Shown piece by piece: positions 11,451 to 22,404 of a DNA stretch of 64,000 bases. The DNA lies in contig NC_080569.1 in the NCBI RefSeq assembly GCF_030253575.1, positions 21,574,001 through 21,638,000 on the forward strand, written 5' to 3'. The notes beneath the pieces were generated by a model that saw nothing but the letters and a program-made list of their open reading frames with translations, ran no database searches and was not told where the DNA came from. Position numbers and translations under genes: made by a program. The stretch's first letter is position 1; each line of letters opens with the position of its first letter. Source of the DNA: Rhododendron vialii. Lineage: Eukaryota > Streptophyta > Magnoliopsida > Ericales > Ericaceae.

Positions 11451-14400
11451 ATGAAGTCGTCGTCCCCTTCCCTATTACTACTACTCGCCAAACCAATTGC
11501 TGTGATAGCCGTCACCGTCGGCAGCACCGTTGTCTTTGTACTACTACTCTCTCAACCCCAAAACCCGCCTTCACCTTCAACTCCTCCTTCTCTATCGCAA
11601 GACTCGATGGCTCGAAGCTTCGTTCTGTGGCTTCACGGGTTGGGCGACTCCGGTCCAGCCAACGAACCCATCAAGACCCTATTCACTTCTCCCGAGTTCA
11701 GAAACACCCGTTGGTCCTTCCCTTCTGCTCCTTCCCAGCCCGTCACTTGCAACAGTAAGCCTAACTTCATTTGATCTTCTGGATATACGCATTTATGTGT
11801 GCTTTATCATATGTGTTGCGATTTGAGTCCATGAGATGGGTTTCGATTGTGTTTTGTATCTGGTTCCTGTTGTGGAAAAAGGGGATTTGATCATTTGCAG
11901 GGTCGGCTTTACTATCAGATGAGGGGTTCAAGCGAACCTTCTGGGTTTAAAAAAAGTACTAAAATTTTGGATTTTTAATATATAATTTGGAATTTTTTAA
12001 TATTGTCTGCACTGGGTTGTTAGTACGTACTAGGATTGCTCATGGTCCAGATCCGATTCCGATAATCTAATCCTAATCCGCGGTTCACGGTTCTTAGATT
12101 GATAATAAAAAGTATATTTCATTAGAAACGTATTTATTGTTACTTGCAAGGTCGCGGAAGAGACTAGTTGTGTGTAAGTATGTAGGTGTTTTCAAATTGG
12201 GAAACGTATCGCGTATTGTAAAATACGTTAACAAAGCTAATATACAATAAAATAATAGGTATACGTAGTTACAATCTAAGAATCTGTTGTATATATGCAA
12301 AATAGGTTTTTAGTATTAAAAAATTCCAAAGTCTCCCAGGTAGGGTTTATCACATTGAGACTTTCTGGTGCCTAGGTCAAGGGAAGAAAAGAAGAACCCT
12401 TATCTGATTTTTGCAAAAATGTGATCAAAACATGTCCTTTTTTTTTTTTTTTGATAAGTAAAGAGTTCAAAAGGCAATAGTGGAGGACGAGATCAAAATA
12501 CGTCTTTCCTCTATTCGAGATATGAGTTTTGTTTTTTTGTTTTTAAATAGTTTGGATACCGCCATAATTAGATCAAATGATTTATTTGATAATTAGATCA
12601 AATGATTTATTTGATTCAGGACGCATTTAGAGTTACGCTTCTTAAAATATGGTATGAATTTTTCTCAATAAGGAATTGTAGGATACATTCCAAATTGGGA
12701 TACACGAATATATCGTAAGATACGTTATCGTATCGTAAGACTTCTATACAAAAAGGATATGGGGTGCAATACTTATTGTATTTGGAAGGAGACGATACAA
12801 ATCGTAGGATACGTATCCCGTATCATAGGATTTTAACAACCATGCCAGTTAATATTATACACGCAGACAAAATATGGTTGTGTTTATACCCGTTTTTGGC
12901 ACCATGGCCATTTAATTATTTATTTAATTAAATTGGGCCAGGATCATATGTTTGTTGGATTAAAAGTTTATTGGGCTGTGGTTTGTAATATGCTTGAGCC
13001 CAATTACTTGTTCAAAGACAAATCACAACCCATAGAAGATGGGGCCTATTTCGGACGTGGATACAGCCTAAAAATCTAGGAGGCAATTATTTCTCCTCCA
13101 TTCATTTCAAAGGCCATTGACTGAGTCTAATGGCCCCATGTCAAAACATTTGCACGAAAAGAGGAAGTGGGGCAGCTATTCAATCAACCCATGATCAAGT
13201 TCAACCTCTGCAAGCTACCTGTAACTGCCGTAGTGGAGAGTTAATTTAGGAACATGGGACACTTGGCAGCTTGTGGTGAAGGCCGGAGAAACCATTCAGA
13301 CCTGGACCACCTTGTTGGTTGTCTATAAATACTAGTTTCAACGAGGAAAAAAGGGTACAACACCAATTAAGCCCAGTGCTTCAAAAACTTTCCTACTTTC
13401 AGCAAAGTAGACATATCCGGATACCTTGTACTCAACCCCATTCAACTTCAAGTAGTTTGGATTTTACTTGTACCCACAACTTTATTATTCTGCTATAATA
13501 AAGTCTACGTTTTACGTTCCATTTCCTATACGACTAGGAAATTCTAAGTCCACAACCGTGTGGCAAATCACGAACCAACTTGTGATCTTTACCCTTTGGA
13601 TCACACGCAATCGCTTTACGAATTAGAAGTCAAGATTCACGGCAATCTTCATTCGAAGTTAGGCGCTACAAGTCTTGGCATGCCTACACTCTATGAACCA
13701 ACGCTTGCAAACGTATTCGCGCCTTGCACAGCGTACGTGTGTCAAAAACGAGAGTTTTCATTGGCACGCTAGGTCTGAATGGTTTCTCCGGCCTTCATCA
13801 CAAGTTGTCAAGTGTCCCATATTCCTAAATTAACTCCCCACTACGGCAGTTACGAGCAGCTTGCAGAGGTTGAACTTGATCATGGGTTGATTGAATAACT
13901 GCCCCACTTCCTCTTTCCGTGCAAATGTTTTGACATGGGGCCATTTGACTCAGTCAATGGCCTTTGAAATGGATGGAGGAGAAATAACTGCCTCATAGAT
14001 TTTTGGGCTGTATCCACATCCAAAAAAAGCTCCATCTTCTATGGGTTGTGATTTGTCTTTGAACAAGTTATTGGGCCCAAGCATATTACAAAACCACGGC
14101 CCAGTAAACTTTTAATCTAACAAACATATGATCCTAGCCCAATTTAATTAAATAAATAATTAAATGGCCCTTCATTGCTAGCCCGATCTGTGGTGCCACA
14201 TTGCCACCCCCCACCCAATACGCCTTGATTATTTTAAGATAAAGGCGTGGAAGACACTTTAGTTTTTTGGCATTCCAAACAAACCTTAACGCTTCGTATA
14301 ATCAAATTTTAGGCCCCAAACACGGCCTAACATCTTTTCCTTTTTCAAATTGGCCATGTAATGAGATCTTTGCATGGGGATATTATCTCTAAAGGCAGAC

Positions 14401-17400
14401 TCCATTCTCCTTGGGACTCCAAAGCTTTCTGAAGATTCCTTCCACAGTCCATTATTCCTTTTTCGGGCCTATGTAACACGTGTAACCCTTTCTCAGAGTC
14501 CCATTCTGTTCCATTGCACAGAAAATAACCCATCTCTCTCGGGATAAAAATCAAATTTCAAAAAAGGAAGAGGAGGTGGTTCATATCCCAAGATTTTTTA
14601 ACTTGCTACCCATCATTAGCATACTTTAAATACCCACTTCTCTTTCTTCCTTCATCACTTTTCCTTTTCCTCTTAGAGCCAAGAAAACCCTAAACTGCCA
14701 TTTTTCAAACTTCAAACAATGGCGTCGTTCAGAGCTAAATGTATTGTCAAGAGCCAAACAACCCTTTCTATTGAAATCAAACGCATCCTTAAGTCTGAAA
14801 ACCTCTCCATTAACTCCGAGATCTTGATTGATCGATCCCAGCAACGGTCATCCGTGATCAAGATAGGATTAGGGCCTTCTTTCCATGGTGATTTCCCGGA
14901 ACATCTCCTTCCCTTCTACCCTCTCGCAGAAGAGGCCTTGCCATTCGACTACATAACTCCCGATTGGACTGTGTACCCCAAGGACATACCAAATCGGCTT
15001 TGGCACAAGCTTGACAAGCAATGTGTTCAATGGGTTAACCAAGTTGCAGCCGTGAAAGGAGGACTGTGGAAAGATGTAGGAATCTATGAAGCCATCATGC
15101 TCAGCCGCCATCTCATCGACATGGACAAGGCCCTATTCATGGCCGCGGCCCAGTTCTGGTCTGTATCTTCCAACGCCTTTCATTTTCGTGTAGGTATGAT
15201 GGGCATTACTGTTCAAGATGTTTCTTTTCTCACAGGCCTTCGCCCACATGGGGTAAGGGCCGACTGCTTTATGTCTCAAAAAACTCCATCTTTCACATAT
15301 CCTGAATTGGTCCAACTTGCTTTCTCTAACTTTTTGAACTATTTTGCCGGCAAAGAGGGAGAGGAAGTCACTGAGGAAGAACATGTGGCTCTTCTCATTT
15401 ATTGGTTGAACAAATGTGTGTTTTGTTTGTCTTCCAATAGGATCACCAAAGAGTTTACCGATATAGCCAAGACCTTAGCTTCGGGCCAGAAATTAGCCCT
15501 AGCTCCATTAGTCCTCACACATTTGTATCGTGGTATGCAAGATTGTTAACCAATAAGTTTGTTTTTGCTCCTAGCCCCCTTTGGATTGTTGCTCTCTAGC
15601 TCTGGTCATATTTCCCATCTTTGGCCCCTAAAATGAACAAAATTCCCACTCACGCGTGTTACGGCCGTCACTATGCAGGCCAAGAACTGTAGCAGCATGA
15701 CTTTGATTTCTGATTCAATTACTTTTACTGCGACCTAACCACATTAGGCAAGGGCTATATTCGATTTGAAAGAGATATTGGGCCCTTGTGGTTGAAAACC
15801 CCAACCGCGGATCCCATTTTTGGCAAGGGCTAGCAATGAAGGGCCATTTAATTATTTATTTAATTAAATTGGGCCAGGATCATATGTTGGATTAAAAGTT
15901 TATTGGGCCGTGGTTTTGTAATATGCTTGGGTCCAATTACTTGTTCAAAGACAAATCACAACCCATAGAAGATGGGGCCTATTTCGGACGTGGATACAGC
16001 CCAAAATCAGGAGGCAGTTATATCTCCTCCATTCATTTCAAAGACCATTGACTGAGTCAAATGGCCCCATGTCAAAACATTTGCATGAAAAGAGGAAGTG
16101 GGGCAGTTATTCCATCAACCCATGATCAAGTTCAACCTCTACAAGCTGCTTGTAACTGTTGTAGTGGGGAGTTAATTTAGGAACATGGGACACTTGGCAG
16201 CTTGTGGTGAAAGCCGAAGAAACCATTCAGACCTGGACCAGCTTGTTGGTTGTCTATAAATACTAGTTTCAACGAGGAAAAAAGGATCCAGCACCAATTA
16301 AGCCCAGCGCTTCAAAAACTTTCCTACTTTCAGCAAAGTAGATATATCCGAGTACCTTGTACTCAACCCCATTCAACTTACTTCACGTAATTTGGATTTT
16401 ACTTTTACTTGTACCCACAAGTCCACAACTTTATTATTCCGATATAATAAAGTCTACGTATTACGTTCTATTTCCTATACGACTTGGAAATTCTAAGTCC
16501 ACAACCGTGTGGCAAATCACGAACCAACTTGTGATCTTTACCCTTTGGATCACACACAATCGCTTTACGGGTTAGAAGTCAAGGTTCACTGCAATCTTCA
16601 TCCAAAGTTAGGTGCTACAAGTCTTGGTATGCCCGCACTCTATCAACCAACGCTTGCAAACGCATTCGCGCCTTGCATGGCCTACTTGTGTCAAAAACGA
16701 GAGTTTTCAGGTTGATAACTTGAAATTTTAGGGATTTTTTTCCTCAAATATATAGCAATTTTAAGAATTTTTTTCCCATGCAAGGGACTTGCAGGGGCAA
16801 TCCCATAGAACATTTAAGTTATTCTGCAAAACTAGTATATTATGTGGGAATATTTGGAGTTGTGCAGGGGCCGTCTTATCTGAACCCCTCTGGTATGGGA
16901 AATATGCTTGCTTCACATGTATTTCCCGAATGTAGGGTTCCTACAGACGCGTTGTTCAAAGCTTCATCGCTTTCATTCATAGGGACAAAGGAAAGAAAGC
17001 GTAATTCAATTCAGAATAACTTCTTGCTCCGGTTTGCCGGCCTATAAGATCTCTGAGATTGACCGGCCAGCTGGGTTGGTTTGGCTATTCTTTTCTATTG
17101 AAAAGGAGTCAGCTAGGTATAGGCTAATTGGTAACGATTGAAGAGGACAAATTGGCTTACGATAGGTTAGCGCCCTTTCTCCTTTTAAGAAAGGGTAAGC
17201 TTTTCAGCCGTAGCTTGCTGGGTTTTCCTTAAGAAAAGTCAAAAGTGGTGGGGCTACAAAACACAAGCTAGAGAGAGTACTTTAAAAGCAATGGTATACG
17301 AATTCTTGGGTCCAAGTAACATTGCAAAGGCATAATGATAGTTGGGTAGTCAATATAGAGCAATTCCGGAGTTGTGCAATTCACATTTCCAGGCAAATAG

Positions 17401-20400
17401 GGGGCGGCAACTAAAGAGGTAGCGAGACTGACCACTGTTGGTCATATTTCTCTTTATCAAGAAATCGAAGAAGCCATAAAAGTCGGGCCTTTCAATTAAT
17501 CTTTCTCTCGTACTAGTACCTAACTCCGCTTGGTCAGCCTGAAAAGAAGCCGACAACCCCTTGTGTGCGCCTCTATCACCTGTGTTCCCTTTATAACAGT
17601 AATAAATGATATATGAGATTGTGTTTCATATCTGGTTCGTGTGGTGGAAAGAATGATATTGATCATTTGGGTTGTGTTGTTGGAGAATATAATTATTGAT
17701 TTTGTTGTTTTTTCCTCGTGGTGTGTAGGGCATACTACTCCCTTGTGGATTTGGAATAACTTATTGTTTTTATAGACGAGGAAATTCTGCGTTGGGTGCT
17801 AATAGGCTTTCTTTTTATGATTGTGATTTGCGCTAATGTAGTTGGATGTTTTGGAAGTATTAAAAACAAATTTCAATATGGGGGAAGAATTACAAGATCT
17901 AGTAATTCACTTCATGGCACTTCCTAGGACTTTTCATGTCGCGCAGGGGAGAAGGATCATATGCTACTTGTTGATGAGGAGTCCCAACCAAGAAAATGAC
18001 CGAAATCACAGTGAGTCCAAGATCTACAACAGAGAACACCACTAGTCCCATAGTGCATTTGTTGAGATCAAATAGTTTTCTTTACACTACTGTGAGGTTG
18101 TGATTCCAATCTGAGTCCTCGCTTGAGCCTCTGGTCCGGAGATCCTACTAGCCTAGCTCCGTTGTCCTGACCTGCACCGGTGACGCCCATCAATAGTGCC
18201 CAAACCGGTCGGAGTCGACTGGCAAGGCACTCTGATGGTTAAGTAAGCAAGTGAAAGAGGAGAGGAAAGTACAGAGCGTTTAGAGTGAGTGAAAATGGCG
18301 TACCCCTTCAAATTGATCCTCCTCCTTTATATAGTACTCCAAGACTTGCTCTCCAAGTAAGCGCGTGACCATCACGCTCGGTAACCTCTCCAGCCAATGT
18401 CACAACTGACATATTGGATAAGGCAGTTATTGCCCATGTGCATGAGCTTTCATCCGCATGTGCTCGTGCCCAACTCGTGCGGTAACCGTTTGGCTAACGT
18501 CACAACTGACGTATAGAGTAAGGCGGCTAGGTGCACCTAGGTGAGCTGGCACATATGAGTTTGGCCGAACCTCAAGTGTCTGAACCATACAGAGTGTCGA
18601 TACCGTTGAGTCAATAGGTTGGACTTGCTTGTCCAAGCTTGGATAGTACCAATCCCCATTGGCCGAACCTCATTTACTCGGTCCGGGGTTCAGCTTGAAC
18701 TAATAGATCAAGAGGTTGAACCCAACCATTGGCCGAGCATAGTGAACTGTCCGAACCATCTCATTCGGCCCACTACAACTATCTATGAGAGAAATAGCCA
18801 ACGGGAACAAGAAATTCTAGTTTAGAAAAACAAAGCCAATGTGTTCCAAATACTTCCAATTATCCAATTGTAGTGATCAACTTGCCTTGGTTGATCTTGC
18901 ATCATGATGTACCTTCCTTCGAACACGAGTGCCAGGCAGTTTGATTACGTTATTTTTGGCTCTTTGTACCCTTGAGTTTTCATCTCAATCAGCTTATCCA
19001 ATGCAAGGATAAAGACACTTCTTGGGTGATCCATCCAACAACAAGGCATTCGTATAGTCAACAACATTGAGCCTTTAAAAAAAAAAATATAGTCGACAGC
19101 ATTGAGTCGGAATGCTTAGTTTCCTAGTGAATACATTCTATTCTCTCTTTTTATGCAATTCCAGACCATGTACTTATCCGTTTCTTTTGCAGATGGTGCT
19201 GTGATGCCCTCGTGGTTTGATCTTCATGAAATACCAATTACGGCTGTAAGTTACGCTTATTTTTTCCCCCAGAAAAAGTAGCCTTTTTTATCCTTCTTGT
19301 GGATTAACTTTTGGGGGCATCTTCCCATAAGTTGGATTAGATTTGCATGTCAGTGGGTTGGGAAATGAGACATCAGTCATGGGAACGATGTCAACCCTTA
19401 AGTGTATGTATGGTGGGGAAATATATGTTATAGTGATTTCCTTGATACTTGTATGAGTTGGAATGTCTACTCAGTATCCTTCCCCTTTCATCTCTTGTTG
19501 ATTTGAAATTTATTTCAAACTGAGATTTATTTTTGTATGACTGACTCTGACTAGGCTTTGTGATGGTGCTTAAACAGATTTCTTGGTTCTCGAATATAGT
19601 TTACAGTTGCTCACTACGTATACAGTTCCATTCAATTTTGCTAAATCACTTATGACATGGTGAACACATGGAAGGTGTTTGTGAGATAACGTGGTATTGT
19701 AACAGTGCCCTTCGATTAACTAGCTGTGCTGGATTTCGAAAATGTATCAGGTTTCTCCAAATGATGAAAATGGTGTCCTTAAAGCAGTTCGGAACGTGCA
19801 TAACATTATAGACAAGGAGATAACTGCTGGCACAAATCCTGACAATATATTTGTATGTGGATTTAGTCAAGGAGGTCTCTCTCTCTCTCTCTCTCTCTCA
19901 GGGCGCTCGTGTGCCTGAAAGAGTTTCTGCATGCTTGTTTTGATTCCTGCAGGTAATTAGTGAATAGTAATCATGTTTTGCAGGGGCCTTGACCTTAGCA
20001 AGTGTTTTGCTATACCCAAGAACTATAGGAGGAGGTGCAGTTTTCAGTGGATGGGTTCCTTTTAATTCCTCTATAATAGAGCAAATCCCGCCAGATGCAA
20101 AAAAGGTAGTTTCCTTTTAACGCCGTCTCAATCTTTCTTTGACAATCTCCCCTGCACTTTGATGAATGTGCTTTTCACCTGCATTGGTTGGGCTCCATTA
20201 TGTTAGTTATTGTAACCAACTAAGTCGAGAGTCTCAATCAATTTGGGTCGGTGCATGAATTAGTTTTCTCCATTGAGCTCTGTCGAGGCCCATGATGGAA
20301 ACTATAATGCCAAGCAAAAAAGATAATGTTAACTATAATAGAAGTTCTGCTCTCATTTTCTACTTTAGCAGCTTTATTGAGCTCTTACATCTCCAATACC

Positions 20401-21002
20401 ACTGTTCAATTAAGTTAGAGCTCGTTGTATCTGCTAATTCTCCGGGTTGTTACATCAATATGACCCCCCTACTATCTTAGTTTATGTTCTCCTAGAGTAG
20501 TCTTTGTAATTGTTGATATGTTCTGCAGCTATGCCATTATTTAAGGACTAATAAGGTTAATTGGGTATCTTGTGTTTAAATCCGCATGAATCTCCTTTGG
20601 ATGTAGTTGTTACATAATATTGATCATAGTGAGGACTATGCAATTGCTTTTACTTTACCTCTACGGATGGTTTTAATGACTTTGAGTTGTCAACAAACAC
20701 GCAGACGCCTTTTTTGTGGTCTCATGGTATGGATGACAGAACAGTATTTTTTGAAGCTGGACAAGCGGGTCCACCTTTCCTCGAACGAGCAGTCATAAGT
20801 TGCGAATTTAAGGTACTACTTGTCACACTTTCATCAAATAACCTCGTGATTTACTGATTCATGCAATACAGCTCCAGAAGAAATTGATGTTTACTCGACT
20901 ATGAATCCACAGGCTTATCCAGGTCTTGGCCACTCAATAAGCACCGACGAGCTACGTTACTTGGAAACGTGGATCAAGGCCCGTTTGAGGAGCTCTTCCT
21001 GA
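11451..21002 (+). CDS. SOBER1-like carboxylesterase / acyl-protein thioesterase family hydrolase
   Basis: Six exons (11451-11754, 19193-19245, 19751-19874, 19984-20105, 20705-20812, 20913-21002) close in frame to 266 residues. The alpha/beta-hydrolase core begins MARSFVLWLHGLGDSGPANE at residue 53. The nucleophile elbow is GFSQGG (Ser158); the acid is Asp212 in SHGMDDRTV; the His is His244 in PGLGHS. This is the triad layout of the acyl-protein thioesterase / phospholipase-carboxylesterase family. Close plant relatives are Arabidopsis SOBER1 and TIPSY1, which modulate immunity to AvrBsT. Residues 1-52 add a hydrophobic stretch (about 6-33), possibly a signal anchor; the second ATG at 11607 would give a soluble form. 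Intron 1 is 7,438 bp and stuffed with insertions. The exon 3 donor (GAG|GTCTCT) runs straight into a CT microsatellite and is weak. Confidence 0.92.
11844..11899 (+). repeat. Intron segment repeated at 17617-17672
   Basis: About 56 bp near the start of SOBER1-like intron 1 (GATTGTGTTTTGTATCTGG, then TTGATCATTTG) reappear in the same orientation at 17617-17672 with scattered differences. The two copies bracket the LTR and mobile-domain cargo of this intron. Confidence 0.6.
12160..12845. other. Intron 1 stretch with repeated CGTATC/GATACG palindromes
   Basis: Motifs such as CGTATCGCGTATTG, ATCGTAAGATACG and GATACGTATCCCGTATC recur in both orientations between 12200 and 12830, as in some plant MITEs. 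A poly-T run followed by GATAAG (12437-12458) looks like a reverse-oriented LINE tail. Exact ends could not be set. Confidence 0.35.
12905..13760 (+). repeat. LTR-like repeat A (5' copy)
   Basis: This is a direct repeat of 15837-16709 at high identity over about 860 bp, running from TGGCCATTTAATT to GAGAGTTTTCA. It has a TATA box (TATAAATA, 13324-13331) mid-way and an AATAAAGTC stretch near 13497, as expected of U3-R-U5. It is followed at once by TTGGCACGCTAGG, which looks like the primer-binding region of some plant Gypsy elements. This is a 5' LTR candidate; the exact left end and a target duplication were not resolved. Confidence 0.7.
13769..14185 (-). repeat. LTR-like repeat B, inverted U3 half
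   Basis: This is the reverse complement of the first half of repeats A and C. It begins AGGTCTGAATGGTTTCTCC just after repeat A and ends in GGGCCATTTAATT-type sequence (reverse strand) near 14167. It stops just before the TATA box of the other copies, so only the U3 half is present. With repeat A it forms a large inverted repeat (arms of about 400 bp, about 460 bp between them) able to fold as a hairpin if transcribed. Confidence 0.75.
14186..14718 (+). promoter_or_regulatory. Region upstream of the plant-mobile-domain ORF
   Basis: Unique sequence lies between inverted repeat B and the ORF start. A TATA-like ACTTTAAATACCC at 14623-14635 sits about 85 bp before the ATG, followed by a CT-rich leader. 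This suggests the ORF once had its own promoter rather than relying on the LTR. Confidence 0.35.
14719..15549 (+). pseudogene. Plant mobile domain (PMD) protein, truncated by frameshift
   Basis: A 276-codon frame starts at a good ATG. It carries PMD hallmarks: LGPSF near residue 51, GLWKDVGIYEAIMLSRHLID (about 115-134), AAAQFWSVSSNAFHF (about 142-156) and GMMGITVQDVSFLTGLRPHG (about 159-178). It stops at LYRGMQDC-stop. One base out of frame the same family continues as LLTNKFVFAPSPLWIVAL, stop, LWSYFPSLAP, then YGRHYAGQEL and another stop, up to about 15720. The ORF is therefore the front of a longer decayed PMD gene. PMD proteins (MAIN/MAIL families) act in transposon silencing and development; many copies travel with transposons. 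It sits between direct LTR-like repeats inside SOBER1-like intron 1. Residual expression of the 276-residue form cannot be excluded. Confidence 0.8.
15550..15836 (+). pseudogene. Out-of-frame continuation of the PMD gene
   Basis: The +1 frame reads NKFVFAPSPLWIVAL and LWSYFPSLAPKMNKIPTHAC, typical of the C-terminal part of PMD domains. In-frame TAG codons occur near 15598 and 15690. It runs up to the left edge of repeat C. Confidence 0.6.
15837..16709 (+). repeat. LTR-like repeat C (3' copy)
   Basis: This is a direct repeat of 12905-13760 in the same orientation, with TATAAATA at 16255-16262 and the same GAGAGTTTTCA end. Sequence beyond the end (GGTTGATAAC) differs from that after repeat A, as expected for a 3' LTR meeting host DNA. 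Left of it, both A and C share a short TTTTTGGCA block, so the true boundary may lie a few tens of bases upstream. Confidence 0.7.
16770..17600. other. Possible mitochondrial DNA insertion (NUMT)
   Basis: This stretch is less AT-rich than the surrounding intron. Phrases such as TTTTCAGCCGTAGCTTGC, GAAGCCGACAACCCC and GGAAAGAAAGCG have the style of plant mitochondrial intergenic DNA. No mitochondrial gene is recognised in it, and the call rests on composition and impression. An unfamiliar retroelement interior is the alternative. Confidence 0.35.
17617..17672 (+). repeat. Second copy of the intron segment at 11844-11899
   Basis: GATTGTGTTTCATATCTGG is followed by TTGATCATTTG, matching the start of intron 1. 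It marks the right edge of the inserted block, as if this bit of intron was duplicated when the cargo arrived. Confidence 0.6.
18055..18840 (-). mobile_element. Probable solo LTR, reverse orientation
   Basis: Read on the minus strand, the block has a CTATATAAAGGAGGAGG TATA region (18327-18341 on +), then a leader with CACTCACTCTAAACGC and CCGGTTTGGGCACTATTG. This is the layout of large plant Gypsy LTRs. GC-richer text and repeated GGCCGAACCTCA motifs set it off from the intron. No partner LTR or coding region is in the window, and the ends are approximate. Confidence 0.45.
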
Positions 21003-22380
21003 AGCTCCTTCGAGTATATAATGATTGTTTGCATGTTACCGTGTTCTTGGGGTTTCTGCCTTGATACATGGAGATGCTAGTAAATTTAGTTGTGGTACTC
21101 GATCATGTGGAACGTGTTTCAAATGAATTTTATTAACACCAAGCAGATTCTTTCTTCTATAAATCAATAATAATTCTAAGTACCCCGAAAATGCCTCAAA
21201 AAAGAAAAATCAATGGTTCAGATTCATTGTGATGTGCATTTAAACCTCTTTCTTTTCGTTTTTTTGATAAGGTGCATCTAAACCATTGATTTCTCTTTTT
21301 AGGGTAATTTGTCGGGTACGTAGCTTTGCTCAATTTCAAGTCAAGTCAAATTTGAAATGACACGGATACATTGAGTATTTATATAGTGTTCTTGAGACAT
21401 TGGCACGTGTACTTCAATTGCCTCGGCCACCACACCTATAAATATGAGTATGAAAAGACTTTAGATACAAAATAAAGAATTTTCGTCAGTAAACTTTTTA
21501 ACTTCTTTGCACCAAACTAAAAATCTCAATTACTATAGTTATTTATATTGGTGCATTTTCCTTTTTAAAATTCTGCACAAAAGTATCTTAATTTTTTATT
21601 CGAAAATGACACCGTCTTTTTTGTGGAAATTTAAAAAGAAAGAGAGGGAGTAGTTAATTTTGGACCTTAGATAAAAGTATGTGTGGTGATTGGTGTTGGG
21701 CCCAGGAGCATCAATAATTCTTAGTAAATCTGTTGGGCTGGCTAGATGGGAGCATCCCAACATCCCTTGAATGGTACTCTATCAGTTTTTTTTTTTTTTT
21801 CTTTCTTTTCCCTTGAAGAGGAATGATTTATCAGTCTCTATATAAAACTTATAGTTTGCACTAAATCACATAATGCGCGTGCATGAGAGGGAATTGGAGC
21901 ATTAAAACGGTGTTCAATAAAGGAGCAAGAAGTCCTACTTGAGGGTTATGTGACTTAAGGTCTGCACAAGAACAAAATAAAAAATACATGCCACAATCTT
22001 AACCAAAACAAACATCGAATATTTCTTCTTCCACTATTTCTATATCTCGTACGCTTCACACAAATTTTATATCTTCTCTGATTATCTCTGGGCAACCAAA
22101 CGAGCCATTAAAAGATATTTCTTTGGTGCGATCCTTGTTTTGTATAATCAAAAAACCCCAAGTTAATCAACATTTGTTGCGAACTAGCATAATTTCACCC
22201 TTAGGTATTCAATTATAACAAAATTATTGTTATTTCTCGATTTCTTACTCAAGCTCTAGTCACTTTCTCAAACAAAGTATAGCAGAATATAATCTCACAT
22301 CCATGGTTTTTTCGAATTCTAATCTAGAGAAGGAAGCAAAGAACTCGTTAGTTTTCCAAGTTATGTTAAACCTCCTTAGT
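21003..22380. other. Downstream flank of SOBER1-like gene
   Basis: AT-rich intergenic DNA holding the gene's 3' UTR and a foldback element listed separately. A poly-T run lies at 21787-21800. No gene is recognised. Confidence 0.4.
21176..21324. mobile_element. Foldback MITE related to 42845-42982
   Basis: The left arm reads AGTACCCCGAAAATGCC and, further in, AAATCAATGGTTCAGAT. The right arm, reverse-complemented, reads TACGTACCCGACAAATTACC, then AAATCAATGGTTTAGAT. The same core (AATCAATGG...CAGAT) and TACGTA end are found in the element at 42845-42982, so both belong to one small hairpin family. Confidence 0.6.
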
Positions 22381-22386
22381 TAATTT

Positions 22387-22404
22387 GGGGGGGGGGGGGG
22401 GGGG
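22387..22404. repeat. Poly-G tract (18 G)
   Basis: Eighteen consecutive G are followed by T and GGGG. The tract could form a G-quadruplex, or its length could be a sequencing artefact. Confidence 0.9.

Noticed and set aside
17842-18045. Frame starting MDVLEVLKTNFNMGEEL
   Set aside because: Short, no family recognised, and inside an intron between an insertion and a solo LTR; could be an exon remnant but cannot be supported.
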